64,000 nt of DNA from JAGLTQ01 sp964605385. Lineage in GTDB: Bacteria; Pseudomonadota; Gammaproteobacteria; UBA6429; Thiohalophilaceae. The number at the start of each line of letters is the position of its first letter. The stretch's first letter is position 1. Below are positions 17,315 through 27,252 of this stretch, piece after piece. The notes beneath the pieces were generated by a model, which worked only from the letters and a program-made list of their open reading frames with translations, made no database searches and was not told the DNA's origin. The stretch is from assembly GCA_964605385.1 (NCBI GenBank), contig CAZSCK010000002.1, positions 1 to 64,000 of the forward strand, read 5' to 3'. Both the position numbers and the translations under genes were made by a program.

Positions 17315-19237
17315 TTGCAAGATTCTGATGTTTCCTACCTTCTAAGCGAAGATGGACCTTTTGCTAAATTGGTTCCTGGCTTTGCCGCACGTGAACAACA
17401 ACAACAAATGGCTGTTCGTGTTGCTGAGGCGATTGAAAAAGGAAATCATTTAATCGCAGAAGCAGGTACAGGAACCGGCAAGACGTTTGCTTATTTAGTT
17501 CCTGCATTAATGAGCCAGTCTAAAGTTTTAATTTCAACCGGCACTAAAAATCTTCAGGATCAACTTTTCCATAAAGATCTCCCCATTGTAACTAAAGCAC
17601 TGGCAGTTCCTGCAACGGTTGCTTTGTTAAAAGGCCGAGCCAATTATCTTTGTTTACATCGTTTAGATTTAGCGGAACAGGAAGGTCGTTTTCGTACACC
17701 TGAAATGGCAAATAGTGTTGTTAAAATAAGAGAGTGGGCTTCACAAACAGTAAGTGGTGATATTGCTGAAATGTCTTCTATAGCAGAAGAAGATATGATT
17801 TGGTCGAGTGTTACATCAACTTCAGATAACTGCCTGGGTTCTGATTGTCATTACTTTGATAATTGTCATTTGATTGATGCACGTAGACAAGCACAAGCTG
17901 CTGATGTTGTGGTTATTAATCATCATTTATTATTTGCAGACATGATGTTACGTGAAGATGGTTTTGCAGAATTATTGCCACAAGCGGACGCTATTATTGT
18001 AGATGAAGCTCATCAACTCGCAGAAGTTGCTTCGTCTTTTTTTGGTGAATCAATAAGTGGTAATCAGTTGCTTGAGCTTGCACGTGATAGCGAAGCTGAA
18101 TATTTAACTGAAATTAATGAAGATCCAAATTTTATTCGCATTGCATCTGTATTACAAAAATTGATAAAAGATTTACGTTTATCTTTTGGTATTGAACAGC
18201 GTCGTGCAGACTGGCTAAGTATTGCGCATGATAATGAATTCAAAAAAGCAGTTTTAGCTGTATCGGAACAATTAAAAGAACTTGAAAAACAATTAATGCC
18301 TTTGGCAGAGAGAAGTAAAGGTCTGGAAAGCTGTTATGAACGTTGTGTTGAATTACGTTCACGTTTTACTCAATTAACCACTGATATACCTGACGATCAT
18401 ATTCATTGGTTTGAAACTCATAAACGAAGTTTTGTATTACATATTACGCCTTTTGATATCAGTGATATATTTCATTCGCAAATGGAAACGATGAAGGTTG
18501 TATGGATGTTTACTTCTGCAACATTAACAGTTGCGAATAACTTTGATCACTTTAAACAACGTTTAGGAATTGAAACCGATAACACCGCTATTTGGGATAG
18601 TCCATTTGATTACAGTCAACAAGCTGTGATGTATGTGCCTGAAAATTTACCTGAACCAACAGCACCTGAGTATAACGAAGCAGTTATTAAAAAAGCCTTA
18701 CCAATTATTAATGCATGTCAGGGCGGCGTGTTTTTTCTTTTTACCAGTCATAAAGCACTGCAACAAGCGGCAGATTTATTAGATGGCGAAATAGATGTAC
18801 CGTTAATGGTGCAGGGCGATAAGCCGCGTGATGTTTTACTGAGTGAATTTCGTCACCATGGTAATGCTGTTTTATTAGGAACCAGTAGTTTTTGGGAAGG
18901 GGTGGACGTTCGTGGTGAAGCACTGACCTGCGTCATCATTGATAAACTGCCCTTTGCATCTCCCGGCGATCCGGTACTTAAAGCCAGAATCGATAATATG
19001 CGTAAAAATGGTGGAAATCCCTTTGTTGATTTTCAGTTACCTAGTGCCGTCATTACTTTAAAGCAGGGAGCAGGGCGACTAATTCGAGATGTTAATGATA
19101 CCGGTGTTTTAATGCTCTGTGATCCGCGACTCATCTCAAAATCCTACGGCAAAATCTTTTTAGACAGTCTGCCGGCAATGATGAAAACGAGAAACCAGCA
19201 GAAGGTAGAAGGCTTTTTAAAGATTAAAACTTCTTAA
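17315..19237 (+). CDS. yoaA: ATP-dependent DNA helicase, YoaA/DinG (XPD-like) family
   Basis: A protein of 640 residues, a superfamily 2 5'-to-3' helicase with an iron-sulfur cluster, used in repair of damaged or stalled DNA. Visible motifs are Walker A (AEAGTGTGKT, about residue 50), the DEAH box (VDEAHQL, about 229), and the four cluster cysteines (one in NYLC, three in CLGSDCHYFDNC). The C-terminal motor holds FWEGVDVRG and GAGRLIRD. No ATG is available at the expected N-terminus, so TTG 17315 is chosen. It follows the unknown protein at 16763 by 33 bp. A terminator-like hairpin overlaps its stop. Confidence 0.9.
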   Translation: MQDSDVSYLLSEDGPFAKLVPGFAAREQQQQMAVRVAEAIEKGNHLIAEAGTGTGKTFAYLVPALMSQSKVLISTGTKNLQDQLFHKDLPIVTKALAVPATVALLKGRANYLCLHRLDLAEQEGRFRTPEMANSVVKIREWASQTVSGDIAEMSSIAEEDMIWSSVTSTSDNCLGSDCHYFDNCHLIDARRQAQAADVVVINHHLLFADMMLREDGFAELLPQADAIIVDEAHQLAEVASSFFGESISGNQLLELARDSEAEYLTEINEDPNFIRIASVLQKLIKDLRLSFGIEQRRADWLSIAHDNEFKKAVLAVSEQLKELEKQLMPLAERSKGLESCYERCVELRSRFTQLTTDIPDDHIHWFETHKRSFVLHITPFDISDIFHSQMETMKVVWMFTSATLTVANNFDHFKQRLGIETDNTAIWDSPFDYSQQAVMYVPENLPEPTAPEYNEAVIKKALPIINACQGGVFFLFTSHKALQQAADLLDGEIDVPLMVQGDKPRDVLLSEFRHHGNAVLLGTSSFWEGVDVRGEALTCVIIDKLPFASPGDPVLKARIDNMRKNGGNPFVDFQLPSAVITLKQGAGRLIRDVNDTGVLMLCDPRLISKSYGKIFLDSLPAMMKTRNQQKVEGFLKIKTS

Positions 19238-19256
19238 TAAGGATTTCCTTATTTTT
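19236..19256 (+). terminator. Intrinsic terminator after the YoaA-like gene
   Basis: The arms aataagg and ccttatt around a 4-base loop start at the stop codon and are followed by a short T run. It separates the helicase from the FHA-like gene 240 bp further on. Confidence 0.6.
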
Positions 19257-19497
19257 GCAACTTACATCCACGTATATAAATTATTAAAAATAATTGTTAA
19301 ATCCTGTGACATTTGATGATTTTTCAGATAATCTAGTTTTTCTTCTGAAAATATAGCGTTTCTTCCTATACTTTCAAATATAAAAATAATAAGTCATTGA
19401 AAATATTGAATTTTTTAGCATCAGTTATTGTGCTTAAAATTGTATACCTGACTCTGTAATAAATTTTTTCATTTTTAATTGCATAAAGGATTGTGTT

Positions 19498-20013
19498 ATG
19501 GCTTTTTTAACTCAGTATTCAAACAGTGTACCCGTGATTAAATATCATATTGAGCAAACATTGATGACTATTGGTCAGGATATTAATATGGATATTTGTG
19601 TGCCAGAAGACGGTATTGCAGAAAACCATGCCGCTGTAGAAGCCATTAAATACGCTGAGTCATACCGTTTTATTATTAAATCCTCTGAAAGTGAAGCATC
19701 GCTTGAATTAAATGGTGAGGTTGTTTCTCATGCTGAACTTCAGGATGGTGACTGGTTAATGATTGGTGGTGTTGAATTCCAATTTACTGATGATGGTGTT
19801 AATTTAATAGTAGAAGAAAAGACCACAATTTCAGCTCCTGTTGTTGAAGCAAAGCTAAAAACCACTTCCTTACAAAAAACTGAAAAAAATGAATCTGAAG
19901 CACTAAAATTGATAAAAGGGCTAAAAGAAGAGTTACTCGATGATGTCAAACCCCTGACAACTAAAGAATTCATATCTAATAGTCGTAATAGCCGCCGTCG
20001 CCTGGCTTTCTAA
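19498..20013 (+). CDS. FHA-like domain protein
   Basis: A protein of 171 residues. The first 100 have the layout of a forkhead-associated fold: TIGQDINMDICVPEDGIAENHAAVE, then strands, then LNGEVVSHAELQDGDWLMIGGVEFQF. The usual GR of the phospho-threonine site is GQ here, while the Asn-His equivalent of the S-x-x-H motif is present, so phosphopeptide binding is uncertain. The C-terminus is a Lys/Glu-rich linker ending in NSRNSRRRLAF. The start is ATG, with aaagga 7-12 bases upstream. It has its own 260-bp upstream region and precedes tsaB by 120 bp. Its partner kinase is not visible in the window. Confidence 0.65.
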   Translation: MAFLTQYSNSVPVIKYHIEQTLMTIGQDINMDICVPEDGIAENHAAVEAIKYAESYRFIIKSSESEASLELNGEVVSHAELQDGDWLMIGGVEFQFTDDGVNLIVEEKTTISAPVVEAKLKTTSLQKTEKNESEALKLIKGLKEELLDDVKPLTTKEFISNSRNSRRRLAF

Positions 20014-20132
20014 ATATTATATATTATTGAAATATCGTTTTTTCTTTTCTCCCTCTATTTTCATTCGCTAAATACTAGCCGTCTAGCAGCGCACTGTGTA
20101 TGCTATGGCCTTCTTAAAACGTAGCATCTTTA

Positions 20133-20813
20133 ATGAAAATTCTCGCAATTGATACCGCAACTGAAGCTTGTTCTGTCGCATTAATGGATCAGGGTGATTG
20201 CCATGAAATCTTTGAAATTATTCCACGTCAGCATACTGAACGTGTTCTGCCGATGGTGGATGAATTATTAGCAGAAGCTGGGATCTTTTTGTCTCAAATT
20301 GATGCTTTAGCTTTTAATTGTGGGCCGGGCTCTTTTACTGGTGTTCGTGTTGGCACCAGTGTTGCCCAGGGACTCGCTTTTAGCTGTGATTTGCCGGTTG
20401 TTCCTGTTTCAAGCCTTGCTGCGCTTGCTCAATTAGCTTTTAGAGAACAAAAGAAAGAAAAAGTACTCAGTGTAATTGATGCTCGAATGAAGGAGATCTA
20501 CTGGGGCTGCTATCAGCTTGAATCCGGCTTAATGAAATTAGTGGCAGCAGAAAAAGTCAGCCCGGTAACAAAGATAGAAAAGCAAGGTGAATGGCATTGC
20601 CTGGGCAGTGGTTGGGATAGTTTTCAAAATGAACTTAATCAATCTACTTTGGTCAATATTACCAGTTTTACAGCGGAATGTTTTCCTCATGCTCAGGATG
20701 TTGCGGTATTAGCCGCTGATTTATATTTGCAAGAAAAAACAGTCCGAGCAGAAGATGCTATGCCCAGTTATATTCGAGATGAAGTAACCTGGAAAAAACT
20801 TAAAGATCAATAG
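20133..20813 (+). CDS. tsaB: tRNA N6-threonylcarbamoyladenosine biosynthesis protein TsaB
   Basis: A protein of 226 residues. TsaB pairs with TsaD and TsaE to transfer threonylcarbamoyl to A37 of ANN-decoding tRNAs. The N-terminus MKILAIDTATEACSVAL, the HTERVLP motif and the NCGPGSFTGVRVG phosphate-binding loop are typical, as is the length. It is an ASKHA-fold protein without its own catalysis. It lies upstream of the DUF302 protein by 32 bp on the same strand. Confidence 0.95.
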   Translation: MKILAIDTATEACSVALMDQGDCHEIFEIIPRQHTERVLPMVDELLAEAGIFLSQIDALAFNCGPGSFTGVRVGTSVAQGLAFSCDLPVVPVSSLAALAQLAFREQKKEKVLSVIDARMKEIYWGCYQLESGLMKLVAAEKVSPVTKIEKQGEWHCLGSGWDSFQNELNQSTLVNITSFTAECFPHAQDVAVLAADLYLQEKTVRAEDAMPSYIRDEVTWKKLKDQ

Positions 20814-20845
20814 ATTATAAATAATTAGAATTTGAGGCGTATAAA

Positions 20846-21361
20846 GTGATTAAATTACTCGGTATTTTATTGTTGATTCCAATGGCAACATTATTAGCAG
20901 AGCCACAAGATGTTACTAAGGAAGTTAAATCAAGTACTACATTACGAGTTAACCCTCTTATTTATGATCGCACTGTGCAAGGTGGCATGGATGAAGTTTA
21001 TAAAAAAGTTTTTACAGCTCTGGAAAATAATAGTTATTACGTGTTATTTGAACCTAACATAGGTAAAAATTTATCACATTTCGCTAAACGCTGGGGCAAT
21101 GATTACAATCAAAATAAATTAACAAGTATTCGTAGTATGGTTTTTTGTAGCGGTTGGTATGCGAATAAAATAAGTAATCTTGATCCTAGTATGCTGGCAT
21201 TATGTCCATTACACATTACCTTGTATAGCAAGAATAAAGAAACACATATATTATTTGTTCGTCCAGGTAAAGTTGCTGGACCAAGTAAAGCGCAAAAAGT
21301 TGCTAAAGAACTTGAAGATGATGTGATTCGAACAATTGAGGTTGCGATTGCTAACTTGTAG
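20846..21361 (+). CDS. Exported DUF302-like protein
   Basis: A protein of 171 residues from GTG 20846, with tgagg about 10 bases upstream. It has a signal peptide (LLGILLLIPMATLLAE). The remainder has the shape of DUF302 proteins: a helix around DEVYKKVFTALENNSYYVLFEPNIGKNL, then strands with VFCSGWYANKISNLDPSMLALCPLHITLY, where two Cys flank the core. DUF302 has no established function. Its 3' end overlaps the convergent BatD-like gene by 11 bp. Confidence 0.6.
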   Translation: MIKLLGILLLIPMATLLAEPQDVTKEVKSSTTLRVNPLIYDRTVQGGMDEVYKKVFTALENNSYYVLFEPNIGKNLSHFAKRWGNDYNQNKLTSIRSMVFCSGWYANKISNLDPSMLALCPLHITLYSKNKETHILFVRPGKVAGPSKAQKVAKELEDDVIRTIEVAIANL

Positions 21362-22850
21362 TAGCGTGGCTACAAGTTTTTTTATTCTTAATTAGAATCA
21401 GTAGCTGCGAACTTAAACTATCTACATTGTGCTCTTCTGATGTGCTATAAAAACAAGAAGATAATCTTTCTATAAAAATATCAAAATCATTGCTTACCTG
21501 GTATTTATTTTTCCAGTATTCACCCCACTGAGTGACCGTTATATTTTTTGGCCAGCACTCAGATTCAATTAACAGTCTTATTGATTTACGTATATTCTTA
21601 ACTTTATTGTCTTGTAATACCTGTATAGCTTGCTCTCTTTTTGTTTGTGAAAACTTAAAGCATCTCCATTTTTTATAACTTAGTTTGAAAATATAAATAA
21701 AGATAAAAGTTATAATAAGGCTGAAAAATATTCGCCATAAAATACTTAAAACAAAAATCCCTTTAGCTTTGTGGGTCAGTGTATTTATTTTTCCATTAAC
21801 GGGGTCGAAATATTGTAGCTGTATTTCCGGGAAAGTTAAAAATCTGCTGTTTAAGGCTTTGAAAGGAATGGAGTGGTTTACAATGCTTATTAAACTATTA
21901 TTTGTAACTTTTTTAGAGCGTGTTGAATTTACTGGTAGAAATTTAATCTGTGAGTTGGATTTTACCTGTCGCAATATGGGAGGTAATTTATAACTATTAT
22001 TAAGATTACCTGTCAGCTTAATATTCCAGTAGGCTATTGAATCTGACAGGAATAATCCATTTTTTGACAGTTCACTTTGTATGTAAATTTTACCAATAGG
22101 GATAGTAGGGGGAAGATACAAAGGTAATGCTTTGATGTTTATGATTTTTAAAGGTAAAAAGAATTTTTTACGAGAAACTCCGCTCACGCTGTATTCAACG
22201 GGAGGAAGTTTAAGCTTGAGATCTCCACTTTTTAAGGCTGATAAAGCCCAACCTATTTTAAGGACGTACACACCTTCTTTATTTTTACTGCGCTCAAAGG
22301 GCAATGGCATACTTGAAAAACCTTCGAACACCGGATTTTTATCAATTGATAAACGTGAGGTCGAATCAGCTGATAGCACTTTGACATGAACAATGAATTG
22401 TTCACGTTCGTAGGGTTTATTCTTCATAAAAATTATTAAAGGTGAGCTGGTTTTTCCTTTTGTAACCAGAATCATTTTTTCCTGGCTACTTACATTTTTT
22501 GTTGAAACTTTTGGTATTCGGACAGAACCTGTTTTGCGAGGATAAAGTTTAAATTTCAAAATTTGTATTTTTTTGTTCGGCCAGCGTTTATCACCAGTAT
22601 CATTTATTATGTAATCAATAACTACGCCGAAGTTTTCATTTAAAACAGCAAGATTAATATCGGAAATTTTTGATTTAAGATCTATTCCATATAAATCAAC
22701 TCGAATAGGGCGGCCAAGTATGCTTTCTGATTTATCTGTAAATAATACTAATTGTTCTGAATTAATATTATTTTCAGAGGAATAACAAATATTATTAAAC
22801 AAGAGTATAAATAATATAAAACCAGACTGAAATAACCGAATGTTTACCAT
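21351..22850 (-). CDS. batD: BatD-like membrane protein of the MoxR/VWA operon
   Basis: A protein of 499 residues, the last gene of a minus-strand operon. It has a signal peptide, then an extended beta-rich periplasmic region (Ig-like blocks with motifs such as GRPIRVDLYGID and RTGSVRIPKV), one transmembrane helix near residue 370-390 (IFFSLIITFIFIYIF), and a cytoplasmic tail. This layout is that of BatD/oxygen-tolerance proteins. The exact role in bacteria is not settled; family members act with VWA partners at the envelope. It starts 7 bp inside the end of the VWA/TPR gene. The C-terminal end overlaps the DUF302 gene on the other strand. Confidence 0.8.
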   Translation of the reverse strand: MVNIRLFQSGFILFILLFNNICYSSENNINSEQLVLFTDKSESILGRPIRVDLYGIDLKSKISDINLAVLNENFGVVIDYIINDTGDKRWPNKKIQILKFKLYPRKTGSVRIPKVSTKNVSSQEKMILVTKGKTSSPLIIFMKNKPYEREQFIVHVKVLSADSTSRLSIDKNPVFEGFSSMPLPFERSKNKEGVYVLKIGWALSALKSGDLKLKLPPVEYSVSGVSRKKFFLPLKIINIKALPLYLPPTIPIGKIYIQSELSKNGLFLSDSIAYWNIKLTGNLNNSYKLPPILRQVKSNSQIKFLPVNSTRSKKVTNNSLISIVNHSIPFKALNSRFLTFPEIQLQYFDPVNGKINTLTHKAKGIFVLSILWRIFFSLIITFIFIYIFKLSYKKWRCFKFSQTKREQAIQVLQDNKVKNIRKSIRLLIESECWPKNITVTQWGEYWKNKYQVSNDFDIFIERLSSCFYSTSEEHNVDSLSSQLLILIKNKKTCSHATTS

Positions 22851-24718
22851 GGCTTTACACCAGGTATTGTTCGTGGTTCTTCTACAGGAGCAGGGAAGCC
22901 TTCTTCTATTTCAAACAAACGTTTCCATAACAAGTGTTGTAAGTCACTTATTGCGTTCAATTGTTGCTGAGCTTGAATTAAATTAATATTTTTACTGCTT
23001 TGTACTTCAGAATACGGAGTTGTTACACGACTTTGTTCGGCAAGTTTAATATTTTTTAAGCCGGAAAGTATTAGTTTTTTCACCATATTTTCATTTATAT
23101 CAGGTAGTTCGGGTAATGGTATATTCGTATCCAGTGTGTTTTCATCATCACCTATAGATACAGATGTGTTTTCATTGATCTCTGTGCCATCAGCAATGCT
23201 TGAAGATTGTGAGCCGCGACCTTGTCGTGATAATGATATGATTTTTTTTTCTTCTTTTAGTCGAAGCTCTATATTTGTTTTTAATATTTTGCTGACATTC
23301 AGATTGTGCAAACATGCTTTATTTTCTGGCTGGTAACGCAAAACATCTTTATAAGTATTAATAGCCAAAGAAAAACTGCCTGTTCTAAAATAATTGTTTG
23401 CAAGGTTATATAAAGCATTAGCACGTTGTGTATCACTTTTTGAATTTAATATAGCAAAAGTAAATTGTTGAATAGCTTCCTGATAATGTCCCATTTTATA
23501 TAAACTATTAGCCTGACCAAGATAGCTATGATAAGCACGGTGCTCGCCTATATTTTTATAATATTTTTCTGCTGTGGAGTAGTCACCCTTCATATATGCG
23601 CGGTAAGCGAATTGTTCGTTACTTTGACCTATTTCAAGTGCACTTACATCTTTCTCTGTTAAGGAGAATAAAATGATGCATGTTAGAGGAAATATAACGA
23701 TATTTTTAGAAATTTGTATGCGATAGGGACTTAAAGAAAATAAAAAGAGAAACATTGACGGGATAAGAAACCAGAAGAAAGCCTCGTCCCATAATATCTG
23801 ATGTTTGCCATCAATATTTGTTGCTGTGTTATGGCGAGCAATTCCCTGATTATATAGTATTTTCCAATCACTATTGTCATCATAGAGGGGGCTATACGTT
23901 CCATTTAATTGTGCTGCAAGGTATTCCAAAATTTCAACATTCATTTTTGAAACAACATATTGCTGCTCATTTTTCAACCAGGTTCCATCTTTTAAAGGAA
24001 TAGCTTCACCTTCGGGAGTTCCTATACCAAGAATATATAAAGGTATGTTTTCTTTTTTCAGTTGTTTTATCTGCTGATTTGAAATATCGCTAAAATCACC
24101 ATCGCTAAGTAAGAGGATGGCAGAATTACCTTTTAACTTTTTAAGTTCATTTTGTGCAAATAATATAGCATCAACGGGATTGCTGCCCATGGTGGGAAAA
24201 CTTAATTTATCGAGTGATTCAATATATGTTTGTAATACAGCATGATCTGAAGTCAAAGGAACAAATAAATGGGGGCGCGCTGAAAATACAGTAAGACCGA
24301 TACGATGATCTTTTGCTTTTTCTAAAAACTCATAGATTTCAGTCTTTGCTCTGCGTAACCTGGTTGGTTTGATATCCATTGCTTTCATTGAGCGAGAAAG
24401 ATCAACAACCATCATAATGTTTGCGCCATAGAATTGTTCTTTATCCGTCTGGCTTAAAGGTGTTCTGGGGCCAGCCAGCGCAATAGAAAAGAATAGCCAG
24501 GCAAGCAGGTAGGCAGAGTTTTTACTGAATATTTGTTTTGACACGGTATAACGAGCAGGAAAAATAACCCAAGGCTGTAATTTATTCTCAACATAAAGCG
24601 AGATATTATTTTTTTCAATAAATTTCTTTAATAGAATAATTATAACTGGTTGAAAAGACAGTAATAGCCAGAGAGGCTCACGCCAGTAAATATCCTGTAA
24701 ATAAAAGATGGCGTTCAT
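22844..24718 (-). CDS. VWA-domain membrane protein fused to TPR repeats (BatB/BatC type)
   Basis: A protein of 624 residues. N-terminal membrane helices are followed by a von Willebrand A domain with an intact metal-ion site (VDLSRSMKAMD, then SDGDF). Another helix pair comes at about 310-350, then TPR units around 370-470 (AYRAYMKGDYSTAEKYYKNI, NALYNLANNYFRTGSF). A charged tail ends in a Pro-rich GFPAPVEEPRTIPG segment. In many bacteria the VWA (BatB) and TPR (BatC) parts are separate genes. Here they are one protein. It overlaps the upstream VWA gene by 4 bp. Confidence 0.88.
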   Translation of the reverse strand: MNAIFYLQDIYWREPLWLLLSFQPVIIILLKKFIEKNNISLYVENKLQPWVIFPARYTVSKQIFSKNSAYLLAWLFFSIALAGPRTPLSQTDKEQFYGANIMMVVDLSRSMKAMDIKPTRLRRAKTEIYEFLEKAKDHRIGLTVFSARPHLFVPLTSDHAVLQTYIESLDKLSFPTMGSNPVDAILFAQNELKKLKGNSAILLLSDGDFSDISNQQIKQLKKENIPLYILGIGTPEGEAIPLKDGTWLKNEQQYVVSKMNVEILEYLAAQLNGTYSPLYDDNSDWKILYNQGIARHNTATNIDGKHQILWDEAFFWFLIPSMFLFLFSLSPYRIQISKNIVIFPLTCIILFSLTEKDVSALEIGQSNEQFAYRAYMKGDYSTAEKYYKNIGEHRAYHSYLGQANSLYKMGHYQEAIQQFTFAILNSKSDTQRANALYNLANNYFRTGSFSLAINTYKDVLRYQPENKACLHNLNVSKILKTNIELRLKEEKKIISLSRQGRGSQSSSIADGTEINENTSVSIGDDENTLDTNIPLPELPDINENMVKKLILSGLKNIKLAEQSRVTTPYSEVQSSKNINLIQAQQQLNAISDLQHLLWKRLFEIEEGFPAPVEEPRTIPGVKPW

Positions 24719-25821
24719 TCTTGCGGCTGCCGATTAGATTTTCTATGTTGTACGGAGATGCTTTTTAGTGCAACGAATAACTGAGAAAAAGTAAATAAAA
24801 TAAAGGCGGCTATTAGCGGCCAAAAATAGAGTGGCTGGCGAAAATATTGCACTTTAATTTTACGTTTGTTTGTTTCATGTAAATTAATTTCCTGAATGGC
24901 ATTTTTTAATGCGTTTGGATTACCTGCCTGATAACTTTTCGCACCTGTTATAGACGATAATTGTTGAATTAAATTCAGATCAACTGGTGAGTAAAGCAAA
25001 CCACCTAAACGACTTTCTTCTGCGGCAAGGCTGGTTGCGCCAATGGCAATGGTATAAAGAGGGAGCTTTGCGTTTTTTGCAAGTTTTGCAGCAATGTCGG
25101 GCTCTATGTTTCCAGTAGGTTGATCAGCATCCGTTAATAAAACAAGAATCCGTTTTCGTTTGTTTGTGGTTTTTGTTTTTTCATTTTCTTGAGTTGCCTG
25201 TTTAACGGCAAGCGCAATGGCATCACCAATCGCATTAAATCGACCTGCCATGGTGGCTTGTACTCGAGATAACATTCTACGTAATAATAACTGGTCTGAT
25301 GTGAGAGGAACGAGAGTGTAAGCATTATCTCCAAAAACAATAATACTCATTCTTTCTCCCTTAAGTTTTACAATGAAATCATCTAACACAACTTTTAATA
25401 AACTCATGCGATCGATGCGCTCGCCGTCCAGTATGTAATCACGAAGTATCATGGAAACAGAGGTATCAACAATAAAAACAATATCACGTTCTTGTGGTGG
25501 CTCGGGTAACCTTTCCCCAATTCGAACCGGTTGGGTTAATGCTAAAATAAGTAAGGCGAAAATAAAATAATGGAATATTCGAATGGGTGATTTAAGTTGT
25601 ATTGAATCTTCTTTTAGAGCGAGCAAGTTGAGTAGCGGGTGCATAAGTTGTTGCTTTGACGAAATATCTGTCAAGCTGGCTGGAGCAGATTGACTGATGT
25701 ATTTATTTTTAATTAATTTAAAAATGATATTTATCAGGAAAAATAAAGCGAGTAGCCATAACCATTCAGGCTGGCTTAACTCATAGTTTGTTCCATTAAT
25801 TAAAAAATTATTCATGGCCAT
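24715..25821 (-). CDS. batA: VWA-domain membrane protein (BatA type)
   Basis: A protein of 368 residues with membrane helices at about 20-40 and 85-105, a VWA domain carrying VDTSVSM (metal-ion adhesion site), TSDQLLLRRML and LTDADQPTGN, and a C-terminal helix (PLYFWPLIAAFILFTFSQLFVAL). BatA-type proteins display the VWA domain in the periplasm and are thought to be assembled by MoxR. It overlaps the DUF4381 gene by 10 bp and the next VWA gene by 4 bp, so translational coupling is likely. Confidence 0.9.
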   Translation of the reverse strand: MAMNNFLINGTNYELSQPEWLWLLALFFLINIIFKLIKNKYISQSAPASLTDISSKQQLMHPLLNLLALKEDSIQLKSPIRIFHYFIFALLILALTQPVRIGERLPEPPQERDIVFIVDTSVSMILRDYILDGERIDRMSLLKVVLDDFIVKLKGERMSIIVFGDNAYTLVPLTSDQLLLRRMLSRVQATMAGRFNAIGDAIALAVKQATQENEKTKTTNKRKRILVLLTDADQPTGNIEPDIAAKLAKNAKLPLYTIAIGATSLAAEESRLGGLLYSPVDLNLIQQLSSITGAKSYQAGNPNALKNAIQEINLHETNKRKIKVQYFRQPLYFWPLIAAFILFTFSQLFVALKSISVQHRKSNRQPQE

Positions 25822-26267
25822 ACTTTTAGCCAGAACAAGCTATCTGAAAATAGCTGATTTATATCAATATGTGATTCTGAATTATTTTTATAGCGTAAGA
25901 TGGAAATATCTTTTATGAAACTCTGCCATTGTTGTTTTTTAGACGTTAGTTTATCTGGTAAAAGAGTATCGTTATTGAGTTTTTTTAATTTTAAGCCCTG
26001 TTTAGTAATAAGGCAAAGTTGATAAATAGCATCATGAGTATTAATTTTGTTTTCTGAGTGCTTGTCACGTAATTTTTTTATTTTACTTTTTGCAATGGAT
26101 TTTTTTGAATATAAAACTTTCCAGGTAAAATATAATATCAGGCTAATGAGTGATATTAACAACAAACTTAACAAAGCTGTTTCCAGCAAACTAAGTGCTG
26201 GCTCGATAAGCGGTTGAATATCGTATATGCCATCTATTTTTTTTAATGTGCTCGTTTCCTGGTTCAT
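25812..26267 (-). CDS. DUF4381-like single-pass membrane protein
   Basis: A protein of 151 residues with one transmembrane helix at about 30-50 (LSLLLISLISLILYFTW) and a cytoplasmic helical domain ending in FWLKVWP. Size, topology and place between DUF58 and the first VWA gene are those of DUF4381 members of MoxR operons. No enzymatic motif is seen. It is 2 bp after the DUF58 gene. Confidence 0.78.
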   Translation of the reverse strand: MNQETSTLKKIDGIYDIQPLIEPALSLLETALLSLLLISLISLILYFTWKVLYSKKSIAKSKIKKLRDKHSENKINTHDAIYQLCLITKQGLKLKKLNNDTLLPDKLTSKKQQWQSFIKDISILRYKNNSESHIDINQLFSDSLFWLKVWP

Positions 26268-26269
26268 GG

Positions 26270-27235
26270 TTAGAATACTATTCGTTGTTCAATTTCATCA
26301 ACTGTGGTAAGAATTGTTTGATATGGAATGGCTATATTTTCAAACAATGATTTTTTAACTGTAAAATAATCGTCAGCTGCAGACTGGTAGTTTTCCTGTT
26401 GGTATAAAGAGCTGGAATCCAGTTGTTGCTGTTTACTGGATATTGAAGATTTCAGGTTGATAACGCCTGCTCTGGGTAGCTTAACTTCTGCTGGATCAGT
26501 GATTTGAATTGCGTGTATCTGATGTAAGGCTGAAAGTTGTAATAAAGTTGACTGGCTGCTTTCATCTAAATCCTGAAAATCACTAATGAGATAAATTGTT
26601 GAACCGATAGTTAATATCTCATTAAGCATGCGTAAGACATCGGACATGTCCGGTTCTATTAGCTGTTGATCAAATACAGGTGTAGCAGGGCGGGCAGCCT
26701 GGTGTATAAAATTAAAAGCCGCTTGTTTACTTTTGTTTTCCTTAAACCATTCAATATCATTATCTAAAATAACACCGCCAATTGAATAGTTATTCTCTTG
26801 TGCAGAGAAAGCAGCTATTGCAGCGGCTCGTACTGCTTGGGTTATTTTAAGGCGCTGTTGTGTACCAAAGCGCATTGAGTGACGACGATCCAGCAGTATA
26901 AAAATGCCTGGCTGACGTTCTTCACGAAAGATTTTCATATAGTGCTGGCCTGTTCTCGCGCTGAGCTGCCAATTCATGTAACGGGGATCATCTCCGGGTT
27001 GATAACGTCGACTTTCTTCATAGTCCATGCCGTGGCCGTGGTAAATGGAGCGGACATCACCAATTTGGCGAAAGGCAATATCGGTTTTATATTGATGTGT
27101 TTTTTTATTGCCTTGAACTCGCAATAATAGATCAAGTATTTCTTCATTGTTAATTAAAGGCTGTTGAGTTTTTTTATCAAGCTTAAAGAATGAGCGTTGC
27201 CTGGCTTTTTTAAGTTGTTGAATTATTGTTAACAC
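26270..27235 (-). CDS. DUF58 protein of the MoxR operon
   Basis: A protein of 321 residues without membrane helices. It has the DUF58 signature: GHGMDYEESRRYQPGDDPRYMNW in the N-terminal half, then SARTGQHYMKIF and a degenerate VWA-like segment (FILLDRRHSMRFG). DUF58 proteins accompany MoxR ATPases almost invariably and probably act as substrate or adaptor. It starts 17 bp after the MoxR gene. Confidence 0.92.
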   Translation of the reverse strand: MLTIIQQLKKARQRSFFKLDKKTQQPLINNEEILDLLLRVQGNKKTHQYKTDIAFRQIGDVRSIYHGHGMDYEESRRYQPGDDPRYMNWQLSARTGQHYMKIFREERQPGIFILLDRRHSMRFGTQQRLKITQAVRAAAIAAFSAQENNYSIGGVILDNDIEWFKENKSKQAAFNFIHQAARPATPVFDQQLIEPDMSDVLRMLNEILTIGSTIYLISDFQDLDESSQSTLLQLSALHQIHAIQITDPAEVKLPRAGVINLKSSISSKQQQLDSSSLYQQENYQSAADDYFTVKKSLFENIAIPYQTILTTVDEIEQRIVF

Positions 27236-27252
27236 AGCTAAGCGCTTTAATC

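Noticed and set aside
16763..19237. A new anti-phage defence pair (unknown protein plus helicase)
   Set aside because: The helicase has all features of the housekeeping YoaA/DinG type and the neighbourhood is core genome, so defence is not supported.
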